This document shows, one piece after another, positions 21,076-32,632 of a DNA stretch of 64,000 nt. The position numbers and the translations under genes are program-made. The DNA comes from Hibiscus mutabilis (taxonomy: Eukaryota > Streptophyta > Magnoliopsida > Malvales > Malvaceae), in assembly GCA_019671005.1 (NCBI GenBank), contig CM033726.1, forward strand, positions 19,961,608-20,025,607. The letters run 5' to 3'. The notes under the pieces are model-generated. The model was not told the origin of the DNA, made no database searches, and saw only the letters and a program-made list of their open reading frames with translations. Positions within the stretch are counted from its first letter, which is position 1. Every line of letters begins with the position of its first letter.

Positions 21076-21460
21076 CAAGATTTAGAAGACATGAAGAAAA
21101 CCTTCGAAGATCATTGCCCATACCATGGTGGAAAAATCATGACATCCAAAACTGTGCAAAGTTCAAAGCTCTAATTTAGAAATTCATCGACAACAAAGAG
21201 TTAGAATTTTGCGAAGAAAGAAAATTAGGGGAGGTCAACTGGGAACCTATGACTTCTCCTCGCCTATTAGGAGCTGTTGTTTCAAAGGGGTTTATTCACC
21301 CCAAACAGGTTAAGAAAGATGAAGAAACTGAGCTGGAAAAAATGTTAGAAGCTCCGAATATTGATGTAGTGACTGAAGAAGAAAGCGAAGGAATATACCT
21401 AAGGGGAATTTGTCCTTATACCCCTGAAACTGTCCTGAACAACTGGACTGCTGAGTAACT
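21076..21460 (+). pseudogene. gag-protease linker remnant, element T
   Basis: A second knuckle-like motif is split between frames: CPYHGG, then HDIQNCAKFKAL one frame over (about 21112-21175). From 21249 the frame reads 70 residues ending ICPYTPETVLNNWTAE, a stretch I associate with the segment just before the Ogre protease. The aspartic protease itself (DTG/DSG) is not visible. Confidence 0.6.
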
Positions 21461-21900
21461 CCCTACAGTGTTTAATAATGTTTCAGAGTAATATTTAGAG
21501 CACACCTGTTACTATTGCCTGAGAGCAATAAGGGTCTTTTGTAAATGGCATATGCTTACTGTCCTTATGTCAATGAAATAATACTTTTTGTGTCATATCT
21601 AGAAAACATTTCTTTTTCTTATTATTTATTATTCTTTATATACACTCATTCCATAAATTGCTCATTCCTAAAATTCATTTGTTCCATGAACATCGTTATC
21701 AAGTCCCCAGATATCAATGCATCGAGCGACACTAAGACTGATCCAAAACCTATTTTGAGCAAGATACATGTCTAGATGAACCTCAGGACTTTGAAGAAAA
21801 TCAAGATTGTGATCTGTCTCTCGATCTGTTGAGAATGGTTGAGCAAGATGAAAAGCAAATCTTACTTCAGCAAGTGGGTAAAAGCAGCTACTTACACTAA
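21461..21900 (+). pseudogene. Linker before RT, remnant, element T
   Basis: Broken frames. At 21545-21775 a frame ends INASSDTKTDPKP; shortly after, in another frame, EPQDFEENQDCDLS and LRMVEQDEKQIL (about 21778-21865) can be read. I recognise this acidic linker as lying upstream of RT in Tat/Ogre elements. RT and RNase H, about 2 kb, should follow but are missing: the code jumps to integrase at about 21970. Confidence 0.6.
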
Positions 21901-21959
21901 TCGGCAGTGTGCAGATTCCTGAAGAAAGGAATCATATGTCAGTATGAGATACCGAAAGT

Positions 21960-22622
21960 ATTATATCAGACCATGCATTGAATTTGAACAATAAAACTAT
22001 AGAAGAACTGTGCAAACAGTTCAAGATATGACATCAGAATTCCTCACCATATCGTCCTCAGATGAACGAAGCAGTGGAAGCAGCCAACGAGAATATTAAG
22101 AAGATTGCTGGAAAGATGGTAGAAACTTGTAAAGACTGGCACGAAAAACTACCATTTTCTCTATATGCTTATTGCACATCGGTCAAAACCCTCACTAGGG
22201 CACCCTTTTTCCCTGGTTTATGGGATGTAGGCGATACTACCCATCGAAGTCGAGATTCTTTCCCACAAGAATTTTGTCGTAACTAAAACTAGCAGAATGG
22301 ATTCAAACCAGATATGACTAACCTATTTTGATTAAAGAGAGAAGACTGAAAGCAATCCAGCATGGTCAAATATACCAAAAAAGGATGATATGAGCCCATA
22401 ATAAGAAGATTCGCCCAAGAAAATCAGAGGAAGGAGACCTAGTGCCGAAAAAGATCCCGCCAATTCAAAAAAAACACAGAGGAAGTGAATGTCGAATTGG
22501 GGAGGCTTGTACGTTGTGAAAAAAAGCCATTTTTATTAGAGTTTGGATTTTGGCCGAAATGGATGGTAAAGGTCTACCTAACCCTGTGAACTCAGAATTG
22601 GTCAGGAAATATTTTGCTTAAA
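21960..22622 (+). pseudogene. Integrase C-terminal half, element T
   Basis: From about 21985, NNKTIEELCKQFK; from 22062 the frame MNEAVEAANENIKKI, DWHEKLPFSLYAY, then in shifted frames AEWIQTRYDQ, LKAIQHGQIYQKRM, and finally MDGKGLPNPVNSELV with the closing KYFA before a stop at about 22620. This is the end of the Tat/Ogre integrase. The catalytic Asp residues are missing (upstream deletion); the text around the catalytic Glu reads MNEAVEAAN. At least three frameshifts and several stops. Confidence 0.8.
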
Positions 22623-24156
22623 AAGGGTGGCATCCCAAATTTTGATAAAAGAAGGCAAAGCCATAAAATTATCAGTTCTTTCAAAAATCCTACGGAAGGA
22701 AAGGGATTCTGCGTGTTGAGGTATTGAAAAAGTGCTCAAGATCTCCTAGACACATGAGGATTCTCGGCAAGCTGGTTCAGCAAAGCTCGTTTGCTTGATA
22801 TCTGGGGAACCTATTTTTGTCCTTTTGCTTTATTCTCTTTCAATGTTTGCCACTTAAATGTCATGAACTTTATTCTCAATAAATTCTCCCTTCCATATTA
22901 TGTCCTTGTTTACACAAATATTATACGTTGACATGACGATCTGTAAGCTAACTAATATGAGAAGAACTCTACATTGCTTTAAAAAAATTCTCAAAAGTAC
23001 ATGGACCAAAGACAGTCCTAATTGAAAAAGGGACATTCCTAGGGGTAAACAGCTCAAGAGAAAAGGAGATACTACCCGGACAGAATTTGGGGCAAATAGT
23101 TTTCTTGCAATCTAATCAGACCTGAAAAAGGGCGGCCCAGTGATTCGAACAGAGTTCGAGCAATCGAGGATGCCAGTTTAAGAACGTATACAGATGCTTA
23201 AGTCAATCTCAAGACTAAAAATCATTCCCAAATAGCATTTTGCATTCATGCTAGAATCACTCGTGCATTCATTAAGCATGTTTAAGCTAAAATCATTTAT
23301 CACGCACATCATGCATACATCTAAAATTTATCATGCATTTAAACTAAAAAATACATTTAAGCAAAAAGATACATTCATACTAAAGGCATTTTTGACTTGA
23401 ACGTACAAACAAGTCCAGGAAAGGAGACTAAAAGACCTCAACTATAGGGACAACAACATGATGACCAACCTTTAGCCCTGAAGGAAGCCGAATATGAAAA
23501 AGCTCAAACATGCAGATAACAACGGTAAAATTTCTTGAGCGGCTCACTAACTAATGTTTCATTTTTTTCTCAGGTCATAACTTCTCCACCATGAAGTAAC
23601 ATAATCAAGTTTTTCCAGATCTCACCTTCATTAGTGGTGGCGGGTTAGTTTGATCCAGGTTTTGTATCTCTGACGTTGGTGTTACAAGCCAATTTCCCTT
23701 GAGAAGAAGATAAGAGATGACATCAGGGTTATTCAGGAAACGTTCAAATTCAGAAAAGAATGGGGACAATAAAGTTGGGGGTAAACTTTTGTTGGGGCAA
23801 ATTTTGAACATAAATGGATCAGAAAATCAAGCTGGGACAGAAGAAAAAGACTTCTGCAAGTCTAGCATCCTTAAACACGAAGGAACATATCATCGTCATC
23901 AACAAATTCCAACATCCTTGACACAAGAAGTGGGGCAAATATTGTCTGGCGTCTTCAAAGAAGGAACAAACATCCTCGATAGGAAGGAGTGGATCAACCG
24001 ACCAAACATTCAAATAAAACCTTACAGTCTCATTATGAAACAATTTATTTATAACTCATTGTGACCAAGTACTTTTCAAACTTTTGCATGGCCTATCTTA
24101 CCCAAACATGGCGTAGCAGATCAACTAATCTCTTACAGATTCTGTCTCTCCAACAA
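22623..24156 (+). mobile_element. 3' untranslated part of element T
   Basis: No gene seen. Contains short imperfect repeats (for example TCATGCATTTA-like text at 23225-23390) and, at 23600-23700, a motif 'cagatctcac' with a following 'gttggtg' that recurs at about 25275 and 25505. Long noncoding 3' regions before the LTR are usual in Tat/Ogre elements. Open frames here on both strands (23605-24064) look like chance. Confidence 0.5.
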
Positions 24157-25249
24157 ATGGTCAAATAGATCAAACAAGACAACAATTTCATCTCCCTGAG
24201 TTTGTAGCGAAATCAGCACGTCAGCAGTTTTATCTCCCTGAGTTTGCAGCATAATGAGCGCGACAACAATTTCATCTCCCTGGGTTTGCAGTGAAATGAG
24301 CACGTCAGTAGTTTCATCTCCCTGAATTTGCAGCGAAATGAGCACGACAACAATTTAAACTCCCTGGGTTTGCAGTGGAATGAGCAAGTCAACCATCTCA
24401 TCTCCCTGAAGTGGCAGCGAAATGGGTACACCAACAAATTTATCTCTCTGAAGTGGCAGTAGAATGAATGCCTCAACCGTCTTATCTCCTTGAAGTGGCA
24501 ATAGAATGGGTACACCAACAAGTTTATCTCTCTGAAGTGGCAGTGGAATGGATGCCTCAATCGTCTCATCTCCCTGAAGTGGCAATGGAAAGGGTACACC
24601 AACCGACTCATCTCCCTAAAGTGGCAGCAGAATGGGTACACCAACAAGTTCATCTCTCTAAAGTGGCAGTAGAATAGACGACTCAACCGTCTCATCTCCT
24701 CCAAGTGGCAGCAGAATGGGTACACCAGCAAGTTCATCTCTCTGAAGTGGCAGTAGAATGGATGGCTCAACCGTCTCATCTCCTTGAAGTGGCAGCGAAA
24801 TGGGTACACCAACAAGTTCATCTCTCTGAACTGGCAGTAGAATGGATGCCTCGACCATCTCATCTCCCTGAAGTGGCAGGGGAATGGGTACACCAACAAG
24901 TTCATCTATCTGAAGTGGCACTAGAATGGACGCCTCGACCGTCTCATCTCCCTGGAGTGGAAGCGGAATGGGTACACCAACAGGTTCATCTCTCTAAAGT
25001 GGCAGTAGAATGGACGCCTCAACCGTCTCATATCCCTAAAGTGGCAGTGGAATGGGTACACCAACAAGTTTATCTCTCTGAAGTGGTAGTAGAATAGATG
25101 CCTCAATCGTCTCATCTCCCTAAAGTGGCAACAGAATGAGCACACCAACAAGTTCATCTCCCTAAAGTGGCAGTGGAATGGACCTCTCAACCGTCTCATC
25201 TCCCTGAAGTGTAGCAAAATGAGTACACCAAAAGTTTACCTCCTTGAAG
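24157..25249 (+). repeat. 42-bp tandem array, about 26 units, with an 84-bp dimer
   Basis: Nearly every unit is 42 bp, ending in CATCTCCCTG or a close variant. The first six or so units (24157-24408) form one subtype (AGTTTGCAGC starts). From about 24409 two subtypes alternate: one with GAATGGGTACACCAACAAG, one with GAATGGATGCCTCAACCG, so the working repeat is 84 bp. Tandem repeats in the 3' untranslated region are a known habit of Tat/Ogre elements. Since 42 is a multiple of 3, long open frames of 14-residue repeats arise on both strands (230 residues at 24213-24905 minus, 130 at 24705-25097 plus); they do not look like real proteins. Confidence 0.93.
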
Positions 25250-26220
25250 TTGGTAGGAGATCCCACATTTTTTCAGATCTCACTTCGCCGCTGTTGGTGC
25301 AATAGGTTAGATTTTTGTCCCCGTCTAGTTTCTCCATTATTGGTGCGACTAGACCAAATATTTTTCTCAATTTTTCTCTCCGAATGTATGGTTATTAAAA
25401 AGCACAAACAAACAAAAAACAAAAGAAAAAAGAATGAAAAAGAATAAAAAATTAAAAAAAAATCCAAACAAAAAAATAGAAGAAGAAGATGAAGAAAATC
25501 AAAACTCTCTTCAGATCACGCCTCTTCGTTAGAGTAGAAGCCTGATCAAAACTCTCATCGTTTGATCCTGTCTCTTTGTTATTGTCGTAGATGGATCGAG
25601 ACCATTTTGACAAGTCCAACAGAAATGTTGGCACAACGTGCTTAAACACGGTAAAGTTTAAGATAATGGACAATTCAAATGTCCATCAAAAATCCATTTT
25701 CACGAATGGTCGAAGGAAAATAAATCCTTCAAAAAAATCCAATTTCATGATTGGTATAAACTGATTGTACCTAGGGGAATGGTACAACTAGCCTAGAGCA
25801 AATGGCTACCGGTAAAGGCAACTCAAATCCGTTGATCCCTGTGCATTTGGGAAAAATGCAAAAGAGATCTATGAGCTGAGCGCTAGATAAAAACTTGCTG
25901 ACTTCTGGCCCTACCTCCTCGGTAATATTGTAGCTGGGCCAACCCTTCGATCCTGTTTCTTCGTCAGAGTTGCAGCTGGATCAAGTTGCAGACCTTAACT
26001 CTCCGTTAGTGTTGCAGTTAGGTTAAATTTTCTCCAGGCATTGCGTCATCGTCAGAGTCGTAGCAAGCCGAGCGTATTTTGTCTCCTCCAGTGGATCACT
26101 TATGTTTTTTTCATCTCCAACGGATCCTCCATTTTAAAGATTTTGCTTATAGGAGCGGCCAAGCAGATCAAGTGAAGCAGAAGAAGAAGCAGTGGCCAAA
26201 GAAATAAATCCTGACCTGAC
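25250..26220 (+). mobile_element. 3' untranslated part of element T with A-rich tract
   Basis: Noncoding. An A-rich, T-poor stretch (25397-25505; A runs broken by C and G) lies in the middle. A degenerate motif of the type 'cc(t)gtttcttcgtcagagttgcagctgg' recurs about every 60-100 bp (around 25505, 25565, 25950, 25995, 26045). The 3' LTR of T must start near the end of this stretch, but I cannot fix the base. Confidence 0.45.
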
Positions 26221-26736
26221 CGGACAAAAATGATCATCTTTTTGTCTTTGCTCCATTGCCATTGCACAACTTAATACCTATTACCCATCACAAAACCCTT
26301 ACCCATAAGCCCAAATTAATACCCACACCTATTACTCATCACAAAACCCTTACCCAAATACCTAATTATACCCCAACATAAATTTAACCCATCAACCATA
26401 CAATCAAATTACCTAAATACCCCTAAATAAAAAAACCCTGATTATCAATAACATAAGCCTAATTAAACACCCACTGCCGGCCACCGCCCCTTTTCCTAAT
26501 CCCCCTCGCGTATGGCTGCCACGCGCGGCTCTCCCTTTGCCCCGTGGCTACCACACGTCACACCAGTATCCATCTACTCTTCAGTGCCACGAAGCCGCCA
26601 GGCATCAGCCACCGGCCATCCCACCGCACTGGCCACCGTCCAAAGCCACCATACAGATCTGCACAAGCAAAAAAAGACATAGTTTCAGTCCAAAATTATC
26701 AGGATAAAATTAGTATTATTTTATGTGAATTTCGGG

Positions 26737-26744
26737 TATATAAA
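26737..26744 (+). promoter_or_regulatory. TATA box candidate in LTR of element T
   Basis: TATATAAA in the setting GGGTATATAAACCC. The surrounding sequence is moderately GC-rich, which makes it stand out. Confidence 0.45.
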
Positions 26745-27338
26745 CCCATGTAAACTCATGTAATCAGGGGTTTCGAAAATAAAAAGAGAAGATTTGAAAG
26801 GTAAAAAAACATTCAGATCTACGCTATTTGAGTGAGATTTAGGAAAGACTGACCTTGAATCCGTCTTTAGGACAAGAAACTGCGTCGAAACCCTTTTTTC
26901 ATGAACTCCGGCCGCCATTCGTGGCAGTCTTTCGTCTTCAGTGAACGGCGACATATGACGGCTGTCGTGGCGCTAGAAGGTCCCGACCGAGTGAGGCAGC
27001 GAGATTTTTGAGAGAAATCTCAGTTTTTTTTAAATTATCATCCCCAAACGAAATTTTTTGATTAAATTTGGTTATTTACGGGGTTTCCAAAATGGCGTCA
27101 TTTTGGTGTCAGCCTTTAAGGCCCAAAACAATGTCGTTTCAACTATGACCCATGAACTGACCCGATCTGGCCAAGAGGGATCCGCGCACTTTTGAACATG
27201 GGTAAATTGCATGTTTGGTCCTTCCACTATATACGATTTAATCAGATTTTAATGGTTAAATTACGCGGTCAGTCCCTCTTTTTTATTTTAATGTTCTCCG
27301 TATGCCTACGTATTTTATTTATGTTCAATTTAGTCACC

Positions 27339-27366
27339 TTTATTATTATTATTATTATTATTATTA
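27339..27366 (+). repeat. (ATT)n microsatellite
   Basis: About nine uninterrupted ATT units. It lies close to the junction between element T and the next LTR-like segment. Confidence 0.9.
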
Positions 27367-27370
27367 TGCA

Positions 27371-27675
27371 TAAACATATTTGAAGTTTTATATATGTATA
27401 TATATAAATTGTACGTAACTATCGTAGTACATGAGAGTTCCATTTAAAAATACATAGTTAAAAGCATTCGACTCATAATTTAAAATCCTAAAATAAGAGT
27501 TACAATACAATATAGGGTCCTACAAATAAATAGCCCAAATAATCTAAGTACTGTACTCGAAACAAGCGATACTGAAGTCTTACTCCAATGGTGCTTTGGC
27601 AATCAATGTCAACCTACGAACAGAAACAACAATTTCGAATGCTGAGCTAACGAAGCTCAGTGGATACACTCCACT
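27371..27675 (-). mobile_element. LTR-like segment of uncertain origin
   Basis: Unlike the matching position of E's 5' LTR. It carries 'gctgagctaacgaagctcagtgg' (written on +), an inverted repeat GAGCT..AGCTC resembling in layout the hairpin block of the other LTRs. I think it is the end of a different LTR fused to E's LTR fragment. No gene. Confidence 0.35.
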
Positions 27676-28546
27676 CAACCATGCTTCATGCAAATCATAA
27701 AAGCCCCAATTTGTTCATAAACCCTAATTTATTCCTCATATCAAATCTCATCAACAAATCAAGTATTATATGAATTATTTACATCAAAAGATAGAGCTCG
27801 AAGAGTAGAACAACTTTGTAGTTCGAAAGATTACCTGAAAACCGATGTTTGGGGCTTAAATCGAGCTTGTAAAATTTGTCTCTTCTTTTTCTCTGCACCA
27901 AAGTATTGGAGAGTATTTCTGCTGATAATTCCTTCATATTTCATATATTTAAGACACTTGTACCATTAAAAATGAATTTTTAATTCAATAAATTCCACTT
28001 TCCAAAAATACCCTCCAACTAGATATAGATTTCTAATTTGCCATTTTGTAACATTCCAACTAGACATAGTTGGATTCTAATCAGCCACTATTCATCCATA
28101 AAAGAAATCTCAAAATTTCCTCCATGTCCCTTCTGGGCAAAATGACCAAAATGCCCTTTACTGATCAACTTACTCACAAAATTGTCATTCCATGTCATTT
28201 CGATCGATTTAAATTTCCATGATATTTGTAACATCAAAATATCCATAAAATGATATTTCATGACTCTTCTAAGGTCCATAGAACTATCTCTGAAATTTTA
28301 GCTTGATCCGATTATCTGAATATTTTCTGAACTTTATCGTTTTATAGCCATTAATACAAACTCTGTACGAAAATTTGGGTAACACGAAAATGTCATTCTT
28401 GGGGGTAAACTATTCATTTACGGGGTTAAAATACATAAATTTTGAAAATTACACTTTAATCCCTAAACTTTTCCAAAGTTTATACTTTAGCCACAAAACT
28501 TTCAAAATTTACATTTTGGTCACTAGCCAAAAATTGGCATATTACA
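27676..28546 (-). mobile_element. 3' LTR fragment of element E
   Basis: Matches about 47480-48348 of E's 5' LTR in the same orientation, ending (on +) at GGCATATTACA before the inverted polypurine tract. About 2.7 kb of the LTR is missing on the left. The donor-like site TTTCAG/GTAATC (minus strand, at 27834/27835) is kept. Confidence 0.85.
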
Positions 28547-28565
28547 ATTTTATCCCCCTTAAGAA
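28547..28565 (-). other. Polypurine tract of element E
   Basis: On the minus strand, CTTAAGGGGGATAAAAT, directly before the 3' LTR. Confidence 0.75.
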
Positions 28566-29769
28566 AATTCTTCCTCGAATTTTCAACACGTACCTACTCA
28601 AAAAGGGTGAGGAAATTGCTTTCTCATATATTCTTTTCTTTCCCAAGTCGTTTCCTCAATTTTATAGTTTCGACAAAGAACTTTAACAAGCAGAATTGAC
28701 TTATTCCTTAGTTATTTGACTCCATGTGCTAGAATCTTTATCAGTTATTTCTCATAAATCAAATTCGGCATGAATTTTTATTTCCTCCGAGGTGATGACA
28801 TGTAAAGGATCTGATCAATACTTTCTGATAAAGTCACATTTGAGTAACTTTGCATACAACTACCTTTCCCACAAGGCTTGTAGCACTATTCATAAATGTT
28901 TATCGAAATCTTCTTTCATACTACACTTTTGATAAAGCCATCTTTATACTCAATTGATAGCTATTATTGTAAGAAATTTCATCTAGTTTCATATACTTTT
29001 CCCAAAAGCCTTCAAACTCAATCAAATGGAAACTATACAGATCATTCAAAATTTGAATTAATCTTTTAGATTGTTCGTCCTTCTATGGATACAAAGTAGT
29101 GTTGAAATTATGTCGAGTCTCTAATGTCTTATGCAAGGAACTCAAAAATCTAGAGATAATCTTGGATCTTAATCACACACAATGAAAATAGGTACATCAC
29201 GTCACTTTACAGTACTTCAGATTTATCACTCAACATATTTATTCATTACAGATTGATTCAATTTGTCCATAAATACCCAGATCGAATCATCTTTAATTGG
29301 TATCATTGATAACCTAGTTATGAAATCCATCACAATTCTTTTCCACTTCCACTAGGGGAATGGAAATATGCTACCACATTTCTAAAGGTACTTGATGTTT
29401 CACTTCTAGTTGTTAGCCTGTCAAGCATGTAGCCATAAATTCAGTTACTATCCTTTTTATTTCTGGACATCAATATTTTCTCTTCAAACCTTGATACCTC
29501 TTATTCTTTTCTGGATGCATCGTCAAGAACATAATATTTTTCTCAGACATCCAACATACTTAACTTTGAAGTCTTTATTTTCACCATTTTCAATTTGTTC
29601 TAACCTTGGCAACATTTTTCATCTTTCAACTGAAAATCTTTAATCCAGCCTAAATGAATAGGTCTAAACTAAAGTTCTGTAATTAACATACCAATCTTTT
29701 TCCAATACAATTGCACATTCATTGCTCTTATAGTAAAGAATATCTACAAACTAAGTGCATTGGTTATTA
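28566..29769 (-). pseudogene. Integrase remnant, element E
   Basis: Very decayed. The pol end near 28570-28690 (minus) parallels B's end (text coding RKQFPHLFE in B). Around 28970-29110 faint integrase text can be followed but no frame is open for more than a few dozen residues, and the catalytic triad cannot be assigned. The open frames on + at 28375-28686 and 29410-29643 are antisense to the element and not genes. Confidence 0.6.
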
Positions 29770-30114
29770 TATTGGCTTTTTTTTCAAGATAGTAGTCATT
29801 CACAACATCATAATCCTTAAGAAGTTCGATCCACCTTCTTTGGCTCATGTTCAACTCCTTTTGAGTTAGCACATACTTTAAACTTTTATGATCTGTGTAA
29901 ATGCAGCATCGCTCACCATATAGATAATGGCGCCATATCTTTTAAGCAAATACAACTGCTAGTAACTCTAAATCATGAGTATGATAATTCCTCCCATGAG
30001 TCTTAAGTTGCCTTGAAGCATAGGCCACCACTTTTCCTTCTTGCATAAGTTCGTATCCCAAACCATTATGAGAAGCATCGCTATAAACCACATAATCTCT
30101 GCCCGATTCTGGTT
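29770..30114 (-). pseudogene. RNase H remnant, element E
   Basis: Minus-strand frame from 30114 down: VQPESGRDYVVYSDASHNGLG, then GKVVAYASRQLKTHGRNYHTHDLELLAVVFA, a stop, KIWRHYLYGERCCIYTDHKSLKY, LTQKELN and RRWIELLKDYD. Acidic residues of the RNase H site (SDAS, YTDH) are visible. Good quality apart from one stop and decay at the tether. The N-terminal neighbour, RT, is 12 kb away at 42412, separated by element D. Confidence 0.88.
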
Positions 30115-30119
30115 GTACT
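30115..30119 (+). other. Target site duplication of element D, left copy (GTACT)
   Basis: GTACT directly before TGTAACACC. Repeated at 42407-42411. Joining the flanks over one copy restores RT-RNase H code of element E. Confidence 0.93.
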
Positions 30120-30451
30120 TGTAACACCTCATTCTCGTATTCAATTACCGAATATTAGTCAGAGATGTAACAGAAAAATAACATGATTTTTATTCCAAAA
30201 TTTCATAAATTTAAAACCTTTGAAAATATTTATATCGACTAATGCACAAAATCAGAGCTCATTTTCTTTTTAAAAAATAAATTTGACTGTTCAAAAATAT
30301 CGGACGTGGAACTAAAATAGACAAACTAATCCCATTTATACATGCTACTAAAATAAATTAAAAACCTTAAGTAGGATGTCATTATTGTGGCAGCTTGATG
30401 AAAATTTCTGAACTTGATACAACTCTTTGCTTCGTCCAATAATTCAAACCA

Positions 30452-30497
30452 CCTACGTGTGCACAATCAACACACGCTAAGTACGAACTTAGTGAGG
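30452..30497 (-). other. Conserved LTR hairpin block (D 3' LTR)
   Basis: On minus: CCTCACTAAGT, loop, ACTTAGCGTGTG, spacer, CACACGTAGG. Confidence 0.7.
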
Positions 30498-32246
30498 CAA
30501 TAAAAGAAGTTAATAACAATAATTTAAACTTATTCGACTTCATGACGACGTTTATATAACATGGTATATGCCAATGCATCAACTTTCACATTGTATTAGT
30601 AATGATTTACTATATGCCAATGTCATAAGACTTTCATACTTGTGCATTTGTCATAATATGGCATATATACATAAATGCATCATGATCACTAGATATGTAT
30701 TACCATCATGTTAATTATATATTAACATAATCTAAACCATATATAAATTTCTTACCAATATACTTGCCATTTATTCCAAAAGCTCATAAGCTTATTCACC
30801 TGTTTATCTTTTATTAATCAATAAACCATAGCACAAATAAAAGCCTATGAGGACCCAGGGTACACGAGTCAAATATGCACCGAAGTGATAATACACATAA
30901 GGTCGTGCCCACCGTATGCACTAGGTGTCCTTTATATACACTATAGTGCTAAACCGAGTATGCGGTGTGCTGCTGGACTCTATGACATGCCAACTATACC
31001 CTGTCCCTCAATGACATACTTGGGCATATATTCCATATTTATGTCACCCATGGCAATGTATATCAATATAATTTAACATTGGCCAGTTCATACCCGAAAT
31101 AACATTCATAATATAACATCATATATAACTAGTGATCTATGCATTTATATTCAACTTTTGACATATTTAAAATATGTCAATCATATGCTCCATGACATAA
31201 ATATAAGGACAATAAAATTTGGGTAGGCTCATCGCAAGCCATCCCAATGATGTATAAAACATCAATGTGTCATGATATGTACGCAATTGCACTCACCTTG
31301 ACACTTCTTATCCCAAACTAAATTGAATAAATTAAGAGATCTCCAAGCCTGATCCTTTGCCTTATCTATTGAATTTTCAATTTGAATTCTTCACATTCAT
31401 CCCTTATATGCACAAATTAATAATACCATTAAGACACTCATTTATAATCTGTCAGCTTGAACTACCTTCAAAGAAATATTTCTATAAAATAATCTACAAC
31501 TCAGAATTCAATTCTGTTTATTTTGACAAAAACTAGATTCGATAATATTTTCAAATATATAATTTAATAGCCCAAATTCAACTCGTATGATTTATGAAGA
31601 ATTTTCAAAGTCAATTACAGTGCTGAATTTCGGAGAAGACTGGTACTCTGTTTTATGACCTTTCATCACTTAAAAATTCATATATTTTAATATATAAATC
31701 AAAATCATTCACCGTTTGTTTTAAAAGAAACTAGACTGAATCAGGAATACAATGATATAAGTATCACTTTCTAATCATTTTTTTAGAATTTATGGTGAAT
31801 TTCTGAACTTACTGCCAATGAAAAAAATTCTGGGCAGATTTCATAATTCCATCTTTAGCATCCTTTAACCATTCTAACACATCAAATTAAACTTCAATTA
31901 TGTTATTCCAACATTTCCCTTTCATGAAAACTCCAAAATCAACTTGAATCCTTAAACCCCAAATTAAACCCTAATTAATCAAATGGTATTCCATCAAGAA
32001 TACATCAATTTCAACTTCAATCAAGCATGGAAATAATAAAACATCACATAATCTTCCATAATTCAATCCTAATTCATTTGGATCCATAAACCCTAAATTA
32101 TCTCTCTTCAAAATTCAAGAGTATCCTTCAACAATTCCATAAAATTTTTATACCAATTGAAAGAGAATTTCATGAAGAACAACTTCATATTTCATAAGCT
32201 AACTCTAAATCCTAGTATTTAGAGATTAAAAATGCAAAACCCTAAA

Positions 32247-32257
32247 CTTACCTTGCT
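32247..32257 (-). other. 5' splice donor candidate (D 3' LTR)
   Basis: Minus strand reads GCAAG/GTAAGT, a perfect match to the plant donor consensus around the cut. The same position in the 5' LTR (41706-41716) is unchanged. Confidence 0.5.
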
Positions 32258-32627
32258 TTCCTTCTTATTCTCTTCTTCTTGACATGAAGCATGAAGAAAG
32301 ATGAAGATATTTCTTCATTTTTTATTTATGCCATTTGGCATCTTTTATTTCCATAAATATTGAAAATATCCTCCAAATAGTGAAATGGCTATTTTTCCCT
32401 CAAATCCAATGAATCCATAATGTGCCACATGTCATCATCCTTCATCCAATGACCTAGATTTAATCTTGAGTTAGTAGTTTACCAATTTACCCTTAAACTA
32501 TATCAATTTCCAATTTTCCCCTTGAAACATACTTAAATTCCAATCTTATCCCTTGATCCAATGGCTAGGATTTAACATGGAAAAATTATCTAAATCCAAG
32601 GGTTCATATTCTTCCAACACAAAGAAA

Positions 32628-32632
32628 ATATA
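32628..32632 (+). other. Target duplication of solo LTR in D, left copy (ATATA)
   Basis: ATATA before TGTAACACCC; right copy is ATATC (37155-37159). The uninterrupted site in D's 5' LTR near 42089 reads GAAAATATCTTAG, so ATATC is original and the left copy carries one change. Confidence 0.82.

Larger units (their letters stand above)
26221..27370 (+). mobile_element. Probable 3' LTR (part) of element T
   Basis: Promoter-like block: TATATAAA at 26737-26744, followed by AATAAA-like text at about 26777. Upstream is a 54-bp direct duplication (CCATCACAAAACCCTTACCC at 26284 and, with one change, near 26338) and a GC-rich patch (26480-26660) unusual for the window. I infer an LTR because it follows the Tat/Ogre 3' region and has promoter and poly(A)-type signals, but there is no second copy to compare. 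An open frame at 26544-26753 lies in the GC-rich patch and resembles no known protein. Confidence 0.45.

Noticed and set aside
24213..24905. 230-residue open frame on minus with 14-residue repeats
   Set aside because: It is the 42-bp array read in a frame kept open because 42 is a multiple of 3; similar frames exist on the other strand and in other frames.
24157..25249. Regular repeat that could be mistaken for a CRISPR array
   Set aside because: Units are head-to-tail without unique spacers, and the setting is a plant retrotransposon.
26544..26753. Open frame rich in Pro/His/Arg in a GC-rich patch
   Set aside because: Falls upstream of the TATA box in the probable LTR of element T; composition effect, no homology seen.
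30885..31076. Open frame with a near-identical twin at 40294-40521
   Set aside because: Both lie at the same place in the two LTRs of element D, so the similarity is LTR duplication and not gene conservation.
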